The notes: generated by a model not told the origin, from the letters alone. A stretch of 64,000 nt of DNA from an uncultured Chitinophaga sp. (GCF_946479755.1 NZ_CAMLHC010000003.1:62001-126000), one strand, 5' to 3'; counted from the first letter of the stretch, positions 8,320 to 17,780 are shown. Numbers and translations: made by a program.

Positions 8320-9870
8320 ATGAAAAAACAATTCCGATATATTCTTCCGCTGGTAATGGCTGCTGCACTGAACGGCTGTACCAAAAATTTCGATGAACTG
8401 AATACCAATCCAGGGACGCTTACCGAGGCGGGTCTCCGGGAGATACCGTTTATGTTCTCCAAAGCTCAGTCGGCAGCTGCTGTCAACCAGGGATATTACC
8501 AGACCACACAGAACCTGTACGCCGACCTGTACGCACAATATTTTGCGCTGAATACCACCAGCTTCCAGACCGACCGTTACCTGATCAACGACGGCTGGCT
8601 GCCACGCCCGGGTATTGTGACCTACGTGCAGACCGTCCCGCAGTTACGCACCATTTTTGAAAACACGCAGCCCACTTCCGGTGAATATGCGCTGGCGGAG
8701 ATCATGTGGGTGTATGTGTTTCATCATATGACCGACTATTTCGGCCCCGTACCGTATTTTGATGCCGGTAAAGCGCAGGATGTGATCGCCTACGACGCGC
8801 AGGATAAGATCTACGACGATTTTTTCAAACGGCTGGACCACGCCGTGAAAGCCTTGCAACAGGCGGGTGTCAGCAATGTGTTTGGCAACTATGACCTGAT
8901 CTATGGCGGCGACGTGCAGCAATGGATACGGTTCGCCAATACGCTGCGGTTGCGGCTGGCGCTGCGCATTTCCCGTGTACAGCCCGACAGGGCCAAACAG
9001 GAAGCCGAAGCGGCTGTTACCGCCGGGGTAATGACCGATATAACGCATACGGCTAAACTGAAACGCTCGCTCAACGGCGGCGATGGTAACGGTTTGGCCA
9101 GGGTGGCTTCTTATAACGAGTTTAGCATGAGCTCCACCATGTTATCTTATCTGAAAGGATATAACGATCCGCGCATGAATAAAATGTACCAGCCGGCCGT
9201 AGGGAACGGCGCTTTCAGGAGCGTGCGTAACGGTTCCCCGGCGGTGGCGCTCAACAACCCGCTGAACCAGGCAGACCAGACCTCCAATGCCGGTACTTAC
9301 TGGGCCACCTGGAACGGCACCGCATGGCTGCCTATGCTGGAAGCTTCCCAGACGGTGCTGTATGCCGCGGAAGCTTATTTCCTGCGGGCAGAAGGCGCTG
9401 TCAACGGTTGGAATATGGGCGGTACCGCGCAGGCGCTCTATGAAAAAGGAATTGAGACGAGCATGCAGCAGTGGGGCGTTACCGACGGCACTGTCATCAA
9501 CGCCTACAAGCAGTCCGCCGCCCTGCCCGCGGCGCCGGGCGATGTAGCTAATTCGGCGGCCGTAGCGGACGTGCCGGTGAAGTTCGGTACGGCTGCCAAC
9601 GTACAACGGCAGCAGATCGGCACACAGAAATGGATCGCCATCTATCCCGACGGGATGGAAGGCTGGGCTGAATTCCGCCGCAGCGGTTACCCGAAAATGT
9701 ACCCGGTATTACAGTCAGACAACGCTGACCTGCCTGCCGGCGCCTTTATCAAACGGCTGCCTTACCCTTCCGCAGAGGCGACCACCAACGGCGCTGAGCT
9801 GAAGAAAGGGATACAGCTGCTGGGCGGCCCCGACAACGCCGCCACCCGTTTGTGGTGGGATGTGGAATAG
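8320..9870 (+). CDS. SusD/RagB-type nutrient-binding outer membrane lipoprotein
   Basis: A 516-residue lipoprotein with lipobox cysteine C20 (ALNGC). The FDELNTNPGTLTE start of the mature protein and the WAEFRRSGYPKMYPV motif near the C-terminus are typical of the SusD-like branch that pairs with this kind of SusC. TPR-like helices should form the glycan-binding scaffold. It sits at the cell surface over the SusC barrel. Spacing and order mark it as the second gene of the operon. The bound glycan cannot be read from sequence. Confidence 0.95.
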   Translation: MKKQFRYILPLVMAAALNGCTKNFDELNTNPGTLTEAGLREIPFMFSKAQSAAAVNQGYYQTTQNLYADLYAQYFALNTTSFQTDRYLINDGWLPRPGIVTYVQTVPQLRTIFENTQPTSGEYALAEIMWVYVFHHMTDYFGPVPYFDAGKAQDVIAYDAQDKIYDDFFKRLDHAVKALQQAGVSNVFGNYDLIYGGDVQQWIRFANTLRLRLALRISRVQPDRAKQEAEAAVTAGVMTDITHTAKLKRSLNGGDGNGLARVASYNEFSMSSTMLSYLKGYNDPRMNKMYQPAVGNGAFRSVRNGSPAVALNNPLNQADQTSNAGTYWATWNGTAWLPMLEASQTVLYAAEAYFLRAEGAVNGWNMGGTAQALYEKGIETSMQQWGVTDGTVINAYKQSAALPAAPGDVANSAAVADVPVKFGTAANVQRQQIGTQKWIAIYPDGMEGWAEFRRSGYPKMYPVLQSDNADLPAGAFIKRLPYPSAEATTNGAELKKGIQLLGGPDNAATRLWWDVE

Positions 9871-9898
9871 ACTTGTTTTAAATAGTTAAATTCATTGG

Positions 9899-11959
9899 AT
9901 GTTGAATACGATAGCGCAGTTTTTCATGGTCATGTCTTCGCTTTTTCTGGCTGTAGGGCGGCCGTTGCCCAAAGTGCTTCCTGCTGAGCGGGAGGATATT
10001 GCCGGCAGGCAGCTGAAGCTGGAAGCGGCTGCCGCCTTCCAGCGGTATACTACGCTTCCGCAAACCACCGAAGGGTGGACCGCCTGGCGGCAGGAGCTGC
10101 GCGACAGGATCGCCCGGGAAACCGGTATACAGGAAGATCATACGTTGCCGCTCGATACAAAAGAGACCGGCCGCGTACAGCAGCAGGGATACAGCATCCG
10201 TAACATCGCTTTCCAGACCCGGCCCGGCGTATACGCTACCGCCAATCTGTATATGCCGGACGGTCCGGGTCCTTTCCCCGCGGTGATCAATATGCACGGG
10301 CACTGGCCCGGCGCCCGCACCGGTGATATGGTGCAGGCCACCGCACATGAACTGGCCAGCCATGGTTATATCTGCCTTAATATCGACGCCTGGGGCGCCG
10401 GAGAACGGACCACCACGCCCGGTACGGCAGAATATCACGGTGCTAACCTCGGCGCTTCCCTGATGAACGCCGGTGTCACCCTGATGGGGATGCAGCTGAC
10501 CGACAACATGCGCGGGGTAGACCTGCTGTGCAGCCTGCCGCAGACCGACAAAAAACGGATCGGCGCCACCGGCGCCAGCGGCGGCGGTAACCAGGCCATG
10601 TGGCTAACGGCCATGGATGAACGAATTAAAGCGGCAGTACCGGTGGTCAGTGTCGGCACCTTCGAAGCGTATATCCTTAACAGTAACTGTGTATGTGAAC
10701 TGCTGCCCTCCGGGCTCACCTTCACCGAAGAAGCCGGCATCCTCGCCATGGCGGCGCCCAGGGCGCTGAAGATATGCAACGCGGAAAAAGACGCCAGCAA
10801 ATCGTTTTATCCTTCGGAAATGCTGCGCAGCTACAAAGCGGCCATGCCGCTGTTCCAGCTGCTGAAGGCCGGCGATCGTTTACAATACCAGCTCTTTAAC
10901 ACCACCCACGGCTATTGGCCGGAGATACGCAGCACCATGCTGGGCTGGTTTGACCAGCACCTGAAACATACCGGCAACGGCGAGGCGGTGCCGCTGCCCA
11001 ATACGGCATTACTGCCCGAACGGCAGCTGCTCACGTTCCCCACGCTGCAGCGGGACAGTAATGTGCTCAGCACCGCCGCCTGGTGCCGGCAGGCTGGCAG
11101 CGAATGGCGCGCCAGCATGCTGGGACACGACCGACTGGACGTGAAAGAAAAAAGAGCTGCTTTAAAAGCGGTGCTGAAAGCGGAGCAACCGCTGCAGCTG
11201 AAAAAAATACATACCTATACGCCGGAGGAAGGATGGGACAGGCTGGCACTCGAGACGACAGACGGAGAACTGCTGCCGCTGCTGCACCATAAACCCCGCA
11301 AACGGGAAAACGGCTACGTGGTACTGACCCACAGCGGTGGAAAAGACAGCATCCCCTCTGCCCGCATCGATGAGCTGCTGGCAAAAGGCTATGGCCTGGT
11401 GCTGGCCGATCTGTGGGGCACCGGTGAACAAAGTTCCGAAGCCGCCACCAAAACGGACGGCAGCCTGCCACGCTTTCATACGTTGTCCCGCAGTGCACTC
11501 TGGCTGGGGCATACCCTGCAAGGCAAATGGGCCAACGATCTGCGGCTGCTGACAGGCTTCCTCCGCAGCCACTACGGCGTAAAACGCATTACACTTGAAG
11601 GGTACAGGGAAACCGGTATGGCCGGCCTTTTTGCCGCCGCGATGGAGAGCGGCGTACACAAAGTAGTGGCGCATAACAGTCCGGTGAGTTACCAGTTTGC
11701 CAACAGGCAGGGCGTCGATTATTTTAATATGGCCATCCACGTGCCCGGCATCCTGCCATGGGGCGACGTGTCGCTGGCCGCCGCGCTCACCGGCAGGGAA
11801 GTGGAGCTGATAGCGCCGGTAGACATGTCCGGCAACCCGGTCAGCGGACTGCCGCTCAAATTCTACCGCGACGAGTTCCAGGAACTACGCAAACGCTGCC
11901 GCCAGCGCGGACAGCTCATTGTCCGCACCGCAGATAACAACTATAACGTCGAAAAATAA
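9899..11959 (+). CDS. Secreted two-domain alpha/beta hydrolase (acetyl-xylan-esterase-like)
   Basis: 686 residues with a hydrophobic N-terminus that should be a signal sequence. The first alpha/beta-hydrolase domain (about 100-355) carries the oxyanion-side NMHGHWPG, nucleophile S227 in GASGGGN, a probable acid D298 and H337 in TTHGYW. A second hydrolase-like domain (about 430-660) keeps the fold signatures (VVLTHSGGKDS, LADLWGTGEQ) but has LEGYRETG where a nucleophile elbow should be, so it is probably inactive. In this operon it likely removes O-acetyl or other ester groups from the glycan. It starts 28 bases after SusD and ends one base before the next ATG. Confidence 0.8.
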   Translation: MLNTIAQFFMVMSSLFLAVGRPLPKVLPAEREDIAGRQLKLEAAAAFQRYTTLPQTTEGWTAWRQELRDRIARETGIQEDHTLPLDTKETGRVQQQGYSIRNIAFQTRPGVYATANLYMPDGPGPFPAVINMHGHWPGARTGDMVQATAHELASHGYICLNIDAWGAGERTTTPGTAEYHGANLGASLMNAGVTLMGMQLTDNMRGVDLLCSLPQTDKKRIGATGASGGGNQAMWLTAMDERIKAAVPVVSVGTFEAYILNSNCVCELLPSGLTFTEEAGILAMAAPRALKICNAEKDASKSFYPSEMLRSYKAAMPLFQLLKAGDRLQYQLFNTTHGYWPEIRSTMLGWFDQHLKHTGNGEAVPLPNTALLPERQLLTFPTLQRDSNVLSTAAWCRQAGSEWRASMLGHDRLDVKEKRAALKAVLKAEQPLQLKKIHTYTPEEGWDRLALETTDGELLPLLHHKPRKRENGYVVLTHSGGKDSIPSARIDELLAKGYGLVLADLWGTGEQSSEAATKTDGSLPRFHTLSRSALWLGHTLQGKWANDLRLLTGFLRSHYGVKRITLEGYRETGMAGLFAAAMESGVHKVVAHNSPVSYQFANRQGVDYFNMAIHVPGILPWGDVSLAAALTGREVELIAPVDMSGNPVSGLPLKFYRDEFQELRKRCRQRGQLIVRTADNNYNVEK

Positions 11960-11960
11960 T

Positions 11961-13403
11961 ATGCATATGAAAAATAATCGCAGGGATTTTCTCAAACTGG
12001 CAGGCCTCGCCGGTATCGGTCTTACCGGCAGCGCCGTACTGCCGGGCATCGGAACAGCTCATGCCGCCGGTATACCGGACAACCTGCTGCAACAGGCGCA
12101 ACAAGCCCGTAAGCAACGCTTTAATATGTGCGGCTATGCCGCGCCTAAAATCGATACCGTCCGCATCGGCTACGTCGGACTGGGCAACAGGGGCGGGGCG
12201 GCCGTGGAACGCATCACCTGGCTGCAGGGCATCGAGGTGAAAGCCCTCTGCGACATCCGCCCGGAAAAAATAGCAGAAGCCAAAAAACGAATCGCCAACA
12301 GCGGTTATCACCCCCACGAATACACGGGATCTGCCGACGCCTGGAAAAAAATGTGCGAACGGGACGACATCGACCTGATATATATCGCCACACCGTGGGA
12401 ACTGCATACACCCATCGCGGTATATGCCATGGAACATGGTAAACACGTGGCCACGGAGATTCCCGCCGCCTATACGCTGGAAGACTGCTGGCGACTCGTG
12501 GAAACATCCGAACGCACCCGCAAACACTGCGTGATGCTGGAGAACTGCTGCTACGATTTCTTTGAACTGCTTACGCTCAATATGGCCCGCCAGGGCTTCT
12601 TCGGAGAAATCATCCACTGCGAAGGCGCCTATATCCACGATATCTTCGAAAGCATGTTCGACAGAACAAAACGGTATGACAACTGGCGCCTCCGCGAAAA
12701 TGCCAAACATAATGGTAACCTCTATCCCACGCACGGACTGGGTCCCGTATGCCAGGTGCTCAATATCAACCGGGGCGACAGCATGGAGTACCTGGTGTCT
12801 GTATCCTCCAATGATTTTATGATGCACGACCGTGCCGTGGAACTGGCCGCAAAAGACAATTTCTTTCAGCAGTTCACCAAAGCCCATTTCCGGGGTAACA
12901 TGAACGTATCTACGATCCGCACGCGCAAAGGCAAAACCATTATGGTGCAGCATGATGTGACCTCCCCGCGGCCTTACTCCCGCATCCACCTGGTCAGCGG
13001 CACCAAAGCCACGGCACAGAAATATCCGTTGCCCGCCCGTATTGCCACCAGTCACGAAGGATGGCTCAGCGATGCCGATTTCAAAAAGCTGGAAGAGCAA
13101 TATATGCCGGCCATCGTCCGGAAAGTGGGAGAGATGGCCAAACAGGTAGGAGGCCACGGGGGCATGGACTTTATGATGGACTGGCGCCTGATCGACTGCC
13201 TACGCAACGGGTTGCCGATGGACATGGACGTCTATGACGCCGCCACCTGGAGCGCCGTTTGGCCGCTCAGCGAATGGTCAGTTGCGCACCGCTCCAACTC
13301 CATTGATGTCCCTGACTTCACCGGGGGATCGTGGAAGAAAAACCAGCCGGTAGACATCTCCCTGGCACAGGGCGGCACCACCGGTGTAGTGAACAAAAGG
13401 TGA
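11961..13403 (+). CDS. GH109-like Gfo/Idh/MocA family protein (alpha-N-acetylgalactosaminidase-like), Tat-exported
   Basis: About 480 residues. A twin-arginine signal (NRRDFLKLAG) precedes a Rossmann domain (VRIGYVGLGNRGGAAVERI, then ALCDIRPEK) and a C-terminal Gfo/Idh/MocA domain. The segment around NLYPTHGLGPV, the EIPAAYTLEDCW motif and the overall layout match GH109, which cleaves alpha-GalNAc by an NAD-dependent oxidation-elimination mechanism. Tat export fits a protein that folds with its dinucleotide before leaving the cytosol. ATG codons at 11961 and 11967 are both possible. The specificity is inferred from the family; other retaining NAD-dependent glycosidase activities are possible. 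Confidence 0.85.
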   Translation: MHMKNNRRDFLKLAGLAGIGLTGSAVLPGIGTAHAAGIPDNLLQQAQQARKQRFNMCGYAAPKIDTVRIGYVGLGNRGGAAVERITWLQGIEVKALCDIRPEKIAEAKKRIANSGYHPHEYTGSADAWKKMCERDDIDLIYIATPWELHTPIAVYAMEHGKHVATEIPAAYTLEDCWRLVETSERTRKHCVMLENCCYDFFELLTLNMARQGFFGEIIHCEGAYIHDIFESMFDRTKRYDNWRLRENAKHNGNLYPTHGLGPVCQVLNINRGDSMEYLVSVSSNDFMMHDRAVELAAKDNFFQQFTKAHFRGNMNVSTIRTRKGKTIMVQHDVTSPRPYSRIHLVSGTKATAQKYPLPARIATSHEGWLSDADFKKLEEQYMPAIVRKVGEMAKQVGGHGGMDFMMDWRLIDCLRNGLPMDMDVYDAATWSAVWPLSEWSVAHRSNSIDVPDFTGGSWKKNQPVDISLAQGGTTGVVNKR

Positions 13404-13456
13404 TCATCTTCCGAAATCAAACAATTCAATCGTCACGACTAAAAAAAAGCATATAC

Positions 13457-14188
13457 ATGAAAATCATCCGATCCAACAACCCGCAGGAATTAGGGGCCAC
13501 AGCCGGCCAGGATGCGGCTGCCCTGATCAACCAGGCTATCCATGAAAAAGGACAGGCGAATGTTATCCTCGCCACCGGTACCAGTCAGTTTGAAACCCTT
13601 CGTGAACTGATTACGGCAGATATCGACTGGAGCAAGGTGGTGATGTTCCACCTCGATGAATATATCGGGCTGCCGGTGACCCATCCGGCCAGCTTCCGGA
13701 AATACCTGAAAGAACGTTTTCTGCAACAGGTAAGCCCGCTGAAAGCCGCTTACCTGATCGATGGAGAAACAGACCCCGAAGCGGAAATAGCACGGCTGGC
13801 AGCGTTGATACAGGCCCATCCGATAGATGTAGCCCTGGTAGGCGTAGGAGAGAACGGTCACCTCGCTTTTAACGATCCTCCGGCTGATTTTACCACCAAA
13901 GCGCCTTACCTGGTGGTGAACCTGGACGATGCCTGCCGGCAGCAACAGGCCAACGAAGGATGGTTCGCAACAGCGGCCGATGTGCCGGCACAGGCTATCA
14001 GCATGTCGGTGCACCAGATCATGTTATCTAAACAGATCATCTGTTCCGTGCCAGGTGAAAGAAAGGCCAGGGCTGTCAAAAACAGCCTGGAACAACCGGT
14101 CAGCAACCTGTTCCCGGCCAGTATTCTGCAACAACACCCGCATTGTACCTTTTATCTCGATACTGCAGCAGCGGCACTGCTGGCATAA
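13457..14188 (+). CDS. NagB-family amino-sugar-6-phosphate deaminase/isomerase
   Basis: 243 residues, matching the length of glucosamine/galactosamine-6-phosphate isomerases. Family motifs are the ATGTSQFETL phosphate loop, FHLDEYIGL with D67, and GVGENGHLAFNDPP with H135. Compared with E. coli NagB as I remember it, the D141 position is N133 and the E148 position is D140, a pattern that may indicate a galactosamine-type (AgaI-like) enzyme. It would convert hexosamine 6-phosphate to ketose 6-phosphate and ammonia in the cytosol. It is the last gene of the glycan operon, 53 bases after the GH109-like gene, followed by a terminator. The ATG at 13457 gives the family start. Confidence 0.85.
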   Translation: MKIIRSNNPQELGATAGQDAAALINQAIHEKGQANVILATGTSQFETLRELITADIDWSKVVMFHLDEYIGLPVTHPASFRKYLKERFLQQVSPLKAAYLIDGETDPEAEIARLAALIQAHPIDVALVGVGENGHLAFNDPPADFTTKAPYLVVNLDDACRQQQANEGWFATAADVPAQAISMSVHQIMLSKQIICSVPGERKARAVKNSLEQPVSNLFPASILQQHPHCTFYLDTAAAALLA

Positions 14189-14206
14189 GGCAGACGGGTG
14201 GCTTAC

Positions 14207-14247
14207 AGGCAGCAGGTGTTGTATGGTTAATGGCCTGCTGCCTTTTT
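14207..14247 (+). terminator. Rho-independent terminator of the glycan operon
   Basis: A perfect 10-bp stem AGGCAGCAGG/CCTGCTGCCT with a 17-base loop runs into a T tract, 18 bases after the NagB-family stop. Confidence 0.88.
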
Positions 14248-14337
14248 ATTTTTTTAGCCTCTCCTTTTTGTTTTTACCCCATACCCCCAAAAAATGACGG
14301 CTTCATCCTGACCCCACAGGTTTTCTGGTAACAAAAT

Positions 14338-14366
14338 TGAGGAGCTGAGGTATTCCTCATTTTTTT
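14338..14366 (+). terminator. Terminator-like hairpin just before the VOC gene
   Basis: TGAGGA/TCCTCA pairs over a 10-base loop and is followed by seven T residues, ending 12 bases before the ATG at 14379. It could be a leader attenuator or a second stop for the upstream operon. Confidence 0.4.
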
Positions 14367-14378
14367 AAACCGTCGCTT

Positions 14379-14756
14379 ATGCTTAAACATTCAGGGGCTT
14401 TTAGCAGTTTTTCCGTCAATGATCTGCAACAGGCTAAACAGTTTTACCAGGACAAAGTTGGATTGGAGGTCTCCGAAACAGCCGAGGGACTGGAGTTAAA
14501 AATGGACAGCGGACCTAAGGTATTTCTTTATGCCAAACCGAACCATGAACCGGCAACCTTTACCGTACTCAATTTTATTGTAGACAATGTGGATGATGCT
14601 GTGGAACAGCTTACGCAGAAAGGCATCCGTTTCCTGCAATACGAAGGCGAAATAGGAACCGATGAAAAAGGTATTTTCAGGGATAAGGAAGGGGGAATGG
14701 CGATCGCCTGGTTTGCTGATCCGGCAGGGAATATTCTTTCGGTGCTGCAATCATAG
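14379..14756 (+). CDS. VOC-fold (glyoxalase/bleomycin-resistance-like) protein
   Basis: The 125-residue product has the paired beta-alpha-beta-beta-beta modules of the vicinal oxygen chelate fold. FSVNDLQQAKQFYQDKVGLEV opens the first module and FIVDNVDDAVEQLTQKGIRF the second, ending in the family signature FADPAGNILSVLQ. Such single-domain proteins dimerise to build metal sites and range from glyoxalases to antibiotic-binding proteins; substrate unknown. It is monocistronic and convergent with the next gene, with a palindromic repeat between. Confidence 0.82.
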   Translation: MLKHSGAFSSFSVNDLQQAKQFYQDKVGLEVSETAEGLELKMDSGPKVFLYAKPNHEPATFTVLNFIVDNVDDAVEQLTQKGIRFLQYEGEIGTDEKGIFRDKEGGMAIAWFADPAGNILSVLQS

Positions 14757-14761
14757 CACCT

Positions 14762-14843
14762 CGGAATTTTTGATTTACGGCTTTTAAAATTTCGCTTCGA
14801 TCCGGATACCGAAACCTCAAAATCCGTAAATCAAAAAATCCCG
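14762..14843. repeat. Palindromic intergenic repeat, copy 1
   Basis: A left arm reading CGGAATTTTTGATTTACGG (14762-14780) and a right arm reading CCGTAAATCAAAAAATCCCG (14824-14843) are near-perfect reverse complements around a 43-base spacer. It lies between two convergent genes and uses the same GATTTACGG unit as the element at 22249-22372. It can act as a bidirectional terminator. Confidence 0.8.
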
Positions 14844-14848
14844 ACATC

Positions 14849-15418
14849 TTATCTGATGTCAGCGAAATAAGTCACTTCACCTTCCGGGGTCACCCGTAGC
14901 ACAATCCGTTTATTATGATCGTCCTTTAGTTCCACGAAATAATTGTCTTCATCTTCAAATTCCTCCCCGTAAACAAACATGTTGGTTTGGTTAAATTCGT
15001 TGTCATCGAAAAGGATGACAATGGCGTTTGCGTAGCTTTTATAGTGTTTTTCGATTTCCCGTTGAGCCACAGGGGGCAGATCGGAGAACCGGGCCGGGGT
15101 GGTGGTGCCTACGAGGTTGGACTGTTCGTCATAAAAGGCGGTGGTAGGTCTGCCGTCTTTACTGGTGAAGGCTGCCTGGTCGAAGTAGGTGGTCCTTTGC
15201 CATACTACATCTGAAATATTACCAAAGTCCCGTCCGAAATGCTGTTTGGATTCGTAGCTGACATCTCTGCCTTTTAGTGCGCGCAAGGATTTTTTCTCAG
15301 CGTGTTTTTCTTTACGGATTTCTTTTTTGTCAGCGCGGGCCATCAGGCCGTCCTGGGCATCTGCCGTAGCGAGGACGAAGAACAGGGGCAGCGCCATAAG
15401 CACAAGGATACTTTTCAT
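14849..15418 (-). CDS. Secreted hypothetical protein, PepSY-like C-terminal part
   Basis: 189 residues with a clear signal peptide ending in ATADA. A highly charged lysine/glutamate-rich stretch (about 28-50) follows. The remainder resembles the small PepSY-like (BLIP-like) secreted proteins common in Bacteroidota: a helix, then strands around VWQRTTYFDQAAFT and a hairpin containing RPTTAFYDEQSNLVG. The assignment is by general look, not by a firm motif. It should be periplasmic. It is monocistronic and its stop lies beside the palindromic repeat. Confidence 0.6.
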   Translation of the reverse strand: MKSILVLMALPLFFVLATADAQDGLMARADKKEIRKEKHAEKKSLRALKGRDVSYESKQHFGRDFGNISDVVWQRTTYFDQAAFTSKDGRPTTAFYDEQSNLVGTTTPARFSDLPPVAQREIEKHYKSYANAIVILFDDNEFNQTNMFVYGEEFEDEDNYFVELKDDHNKRIVLRVTPEGEVTYFADIR

Positions 15419-15554
15419 CTTGCAAGGTTTTAGGATCTACAATAGTTTCCGTGACAGGTGATGCACCCCGGAAGGGCACACCCCTATTGCTAACAAAGCC
15501 CTTGTGGTGATTGTTCTTACCCTTTTGCTAAAGAATTTACAATTAACGGATCAT

Positions 15555-16778
15555 TCAGGAACCGGGCTGCAACTGATCAAAAAGATAATACAGCGGTGCT
15601 TCTTCCAGTACGCTGCGATGGGCTGCTGTATTGTTTTTACGGCTCCATTTGATGAGGCGGACGAAGCCGTCGGCGATCTCTATGCCGGTGATGTCGCCAT
15701 CGCTGAAGCAGCAGCAGCCGGTATTGAAATAGGTGGGGTACGCCATGGTTTTAACAAACTGTTTACCGGCATATTCTTCCTGTCGCCGGCGCAGTTCGGT
15801 CTGCAGCGCGGCGATGGCAGCCTGGTCATTGTCGGCCATGGCCCGCTCCAACTGTTTGCTGAGTCGGTCGATATGGTCCAGCGAGGCAAAGACAGGTTTG
15901 TGCGTATGGCCGGAGATGAATAATGTACGCGGCACCTGCACGCTCCATTCATACATGATAATGTTGTGGGTGTCTACAAGATCAAAGGATTCGGACAGCG
16001 TATCGGGATGTATGTCCAGCAGCCGTTGCACCGGGGTCCAGATGGCGGCTACGAACCACTTGCTGAAAGCGTTGCCGTCGCTGCGTTTGTCACCCTGATG
16101 ACCGTGCGCCAGGAAAATCCTATGGGCGTTACCGTTATACTGTGTTTGCAGTATCAGCCCCTCGTAAACCCGCAGCTTTTTGCCGAACAGTGGTTGCAGG
16201 AACTGGCGGCGGGGCACCACGTAGTGCCATTCCAGGTCGTGGTTGCCGAAGATGCGGTAGTAGCGTTTCTTCTGCAGGAAGCGGGCTTCCGCCTGCAGGG
16301 GCGGGGTGTTGTATTGCATGACGGCGGAGGGTTTATTTTCCCAAAGCTCTTCGCAGTCGCCCAGGTTAATCAACGTATAGCCATGATCGTAATAGTGCTG
16401 CAGGGCATCTATATAGGCATCTGCGGCTCCTTTGAAGTCATCGGCGGCATCGCGGCAGCCTTTATGCTGGTCGGAAAAAATAATGAAGCGGCCCTGTTGC
16501 AGGTCAAACGGCACCAGCAAGCCGCTATCCTTTTTCCCTTGCAGGATACGGTCGTGCAGTTGCGACAGGGATTTGAATACCGCATTTTTGTCCGGGCGGG
16601 ATGACAGGCGGTCAGACATCCGGATCACCAGCCGGGCCAATGCTCTTTTAATTGAATTTGACAACGGGTTTAGATTAACTCGGGCGACAAGATAATGGAA
16701 ATTTTCATATTGGGAAATCTCATCCACAGCATCCGCGGATATGTGAATCTGAAAATTCACATATCTGCGGGCTTGCAT
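15555..16778 (-). CDS. Calcineurin-like metallophosphoesterase
   Basis: The 407-residue protein holds the full metallophosphoesterase signature in order: FSDQHKG (Asp and His metal ligands), LGDCEELWE, the GNHD box, LAHGHQGD and SGHTHKP. A helical insertion rich in charged residues separates the last box from the C-terminal strand region with three consecutive cysteines (GCCCF). The active site should bind two metals; the phosphoester substrate is unknown. The ATG at 16778 lies 3 bases after the stop of the upstream hydrolase gene, suggesting cotranscription. An internal ATG at 16619 is an alternative because the first 53 residues are not part of the fold. Confidence 0.85.
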   Translation of the reverse strand: MQARRYVNFQIHISADAVDEISQYENFHYLVARVNLNPLSNSIKRALARLVIRMSDRLSSRPDKNAVFKSLSQLHDRILQGKKDSGLLVPFDLQQGRFIIFSDQHKGCRDAADDFKGAADAYIDALQHYYDHGYTLINLGDCEELWENKPSAVMQYNTPPLQAEARFLQKKRYYRIFGNHDLEWHYVVPRRQFLQPLFGKKLRVYEGLILQTQYNGNAHRIFLAHGHQGDKRSDGNAFSKWFVAAIWTPVQRLLDIHPDTLSESFDLVDTHNIIMYEWSVQVPRTLFISGHTHKPVFASLDHIDRLSKQLERAMADNDQAAIAALQTELRRRQEEYAGKQFVKTMAYPTYFNTGCCCFSDGDITGIEIADGFVRLIKWSRKNNTAAHRSVLEEAPLYYLFDQLQPGS

Positions 16779-16781
16779 TCA

Positions 16782-17690
16782 TCATAGTGTTTTTTTCAGC
16801 GTTTCAAAGAAAGCCTGTTGTTGTTCAAACATGGGGAAGTGGCCGGAGCCTTGTATCCAGTACAGGATGGCCGGAGGGTGTACCTGTTTCAGTTCGTACG
16901 TATAGAACGACAGGGCGTCCTGTGCGCCGCCGATCACGTACATAGGGCCTTTGTAGCGGGGCAGCGTTTTGCTCAGATCGTAGTGGATGCGGTTCAGGTC
17001 CTGGATCATGAGTCCCTGCATGGTCGTGTTGGAGGGCGCCACGTCGATTTGTTTGAGCATGCTGTCGATCATCCTTTTGTCGAAGATGTAGGACATGCGG
17101 ATGATGCGGTTGTATTCTGCTGAATCTGCTTTGGTGGCCTGATGCGCGTTGATTTTCTTTTCGAGCGAATCATAGCGGCTGATGTCGGAAGCGCCCATTC
17201 TCACCTTCAGGTTGTTGATATGGGTGGCAAAAAAGCCGGGATCGAATTTGTAATAACCCGGGCAGGCCAGTACCAGTTTCTTCACCCGCTGCGGGTAGGT
17301 GACGGCGAAGTTCATGGCCAGCATGGCGCCCCAGGAGTGGCCGTAGATGGTCACACGGGGGAGGTGCAGGTGGTCCAGCAGCAGGCGCACGTCGTCGACG
17401 GCTGCTTTCAGGTTGATGGTGGTGGAGTCCAGCGGTACCGGTATGGAAAGGCCGGTGCCTCTTTGTTCCAGCAGGATGGCCTGGTGCGTTTTGCCCAGTT
17501 CGGCTGCTACGCCCGCCTGTTGCAGGCAGGAATTGCCCGGTCCGCCGGATAACACAAGGATAGGTTCCCCTTTGCCATAAAGATGATAATACAGGTGGCC
17601 CCAGGAGGTACGGATGGAATCGGTAGACTGGGCGGAGCAGAGCAGGGTTGCAGACAATAGTAAAGTCAGCAGGATAGAAAATTTTCTCAT
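16782..17690 (-). CDS. Alpha/beta hydrolase, proline-iminopeptidase-like, secreted
   Basis: 302 residues with an N-terminal signal peptide. The fold is marked by the oxyanion motif LSGGPG, the EQRGTGLS strand, nucleophile S119 in YGHSWGA and the catalytic histidine in QGSGHFPMFE near the end. GGPG and EQRGTG are typical of the proline iminopeptidase (S33) branch, which removes N-terminal proline or hydrolyses small amides. It is probably periplasmic. The metallophosphoesterase gene follows almost without a gap. Confidence 0.85.
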   Translation of the reverse strand: MRKFSILLTLLLSATLLCSAQSTDSIRTSWGHLYYHLYGKGEPILVLSGGPGNSCLQQAGVAAELGKTHQAILLEQRGTGLSIPVPLDSTTINLKAAVDDVRLLLDHLHLPRVTIYGHSWGAMLAMNFAVTYPQRVKKLVLACPGYYKFDPGFFATHINNLKVRMGASDISRYDSLEKKINAHQATKADSAEYNRIIRMSYIFDKRMIDSMLKQIDVAPSNTTMQGLMIQDLNRIHYDLSKTLPRYKGPMYVIGGAQDALSFYTYELKQVHPPAILYWIQGSGHFPMFEQQQAFFETLKKTL

Positions 17691-17780
17691 AAGAACAATT
17701 TCGGGTAAAATCTTCCCGAATTTATATTATTTTCCGGGAGAAGTTTTTCCGCGTTACTGATCTTTTTTAATTATCCTGAT

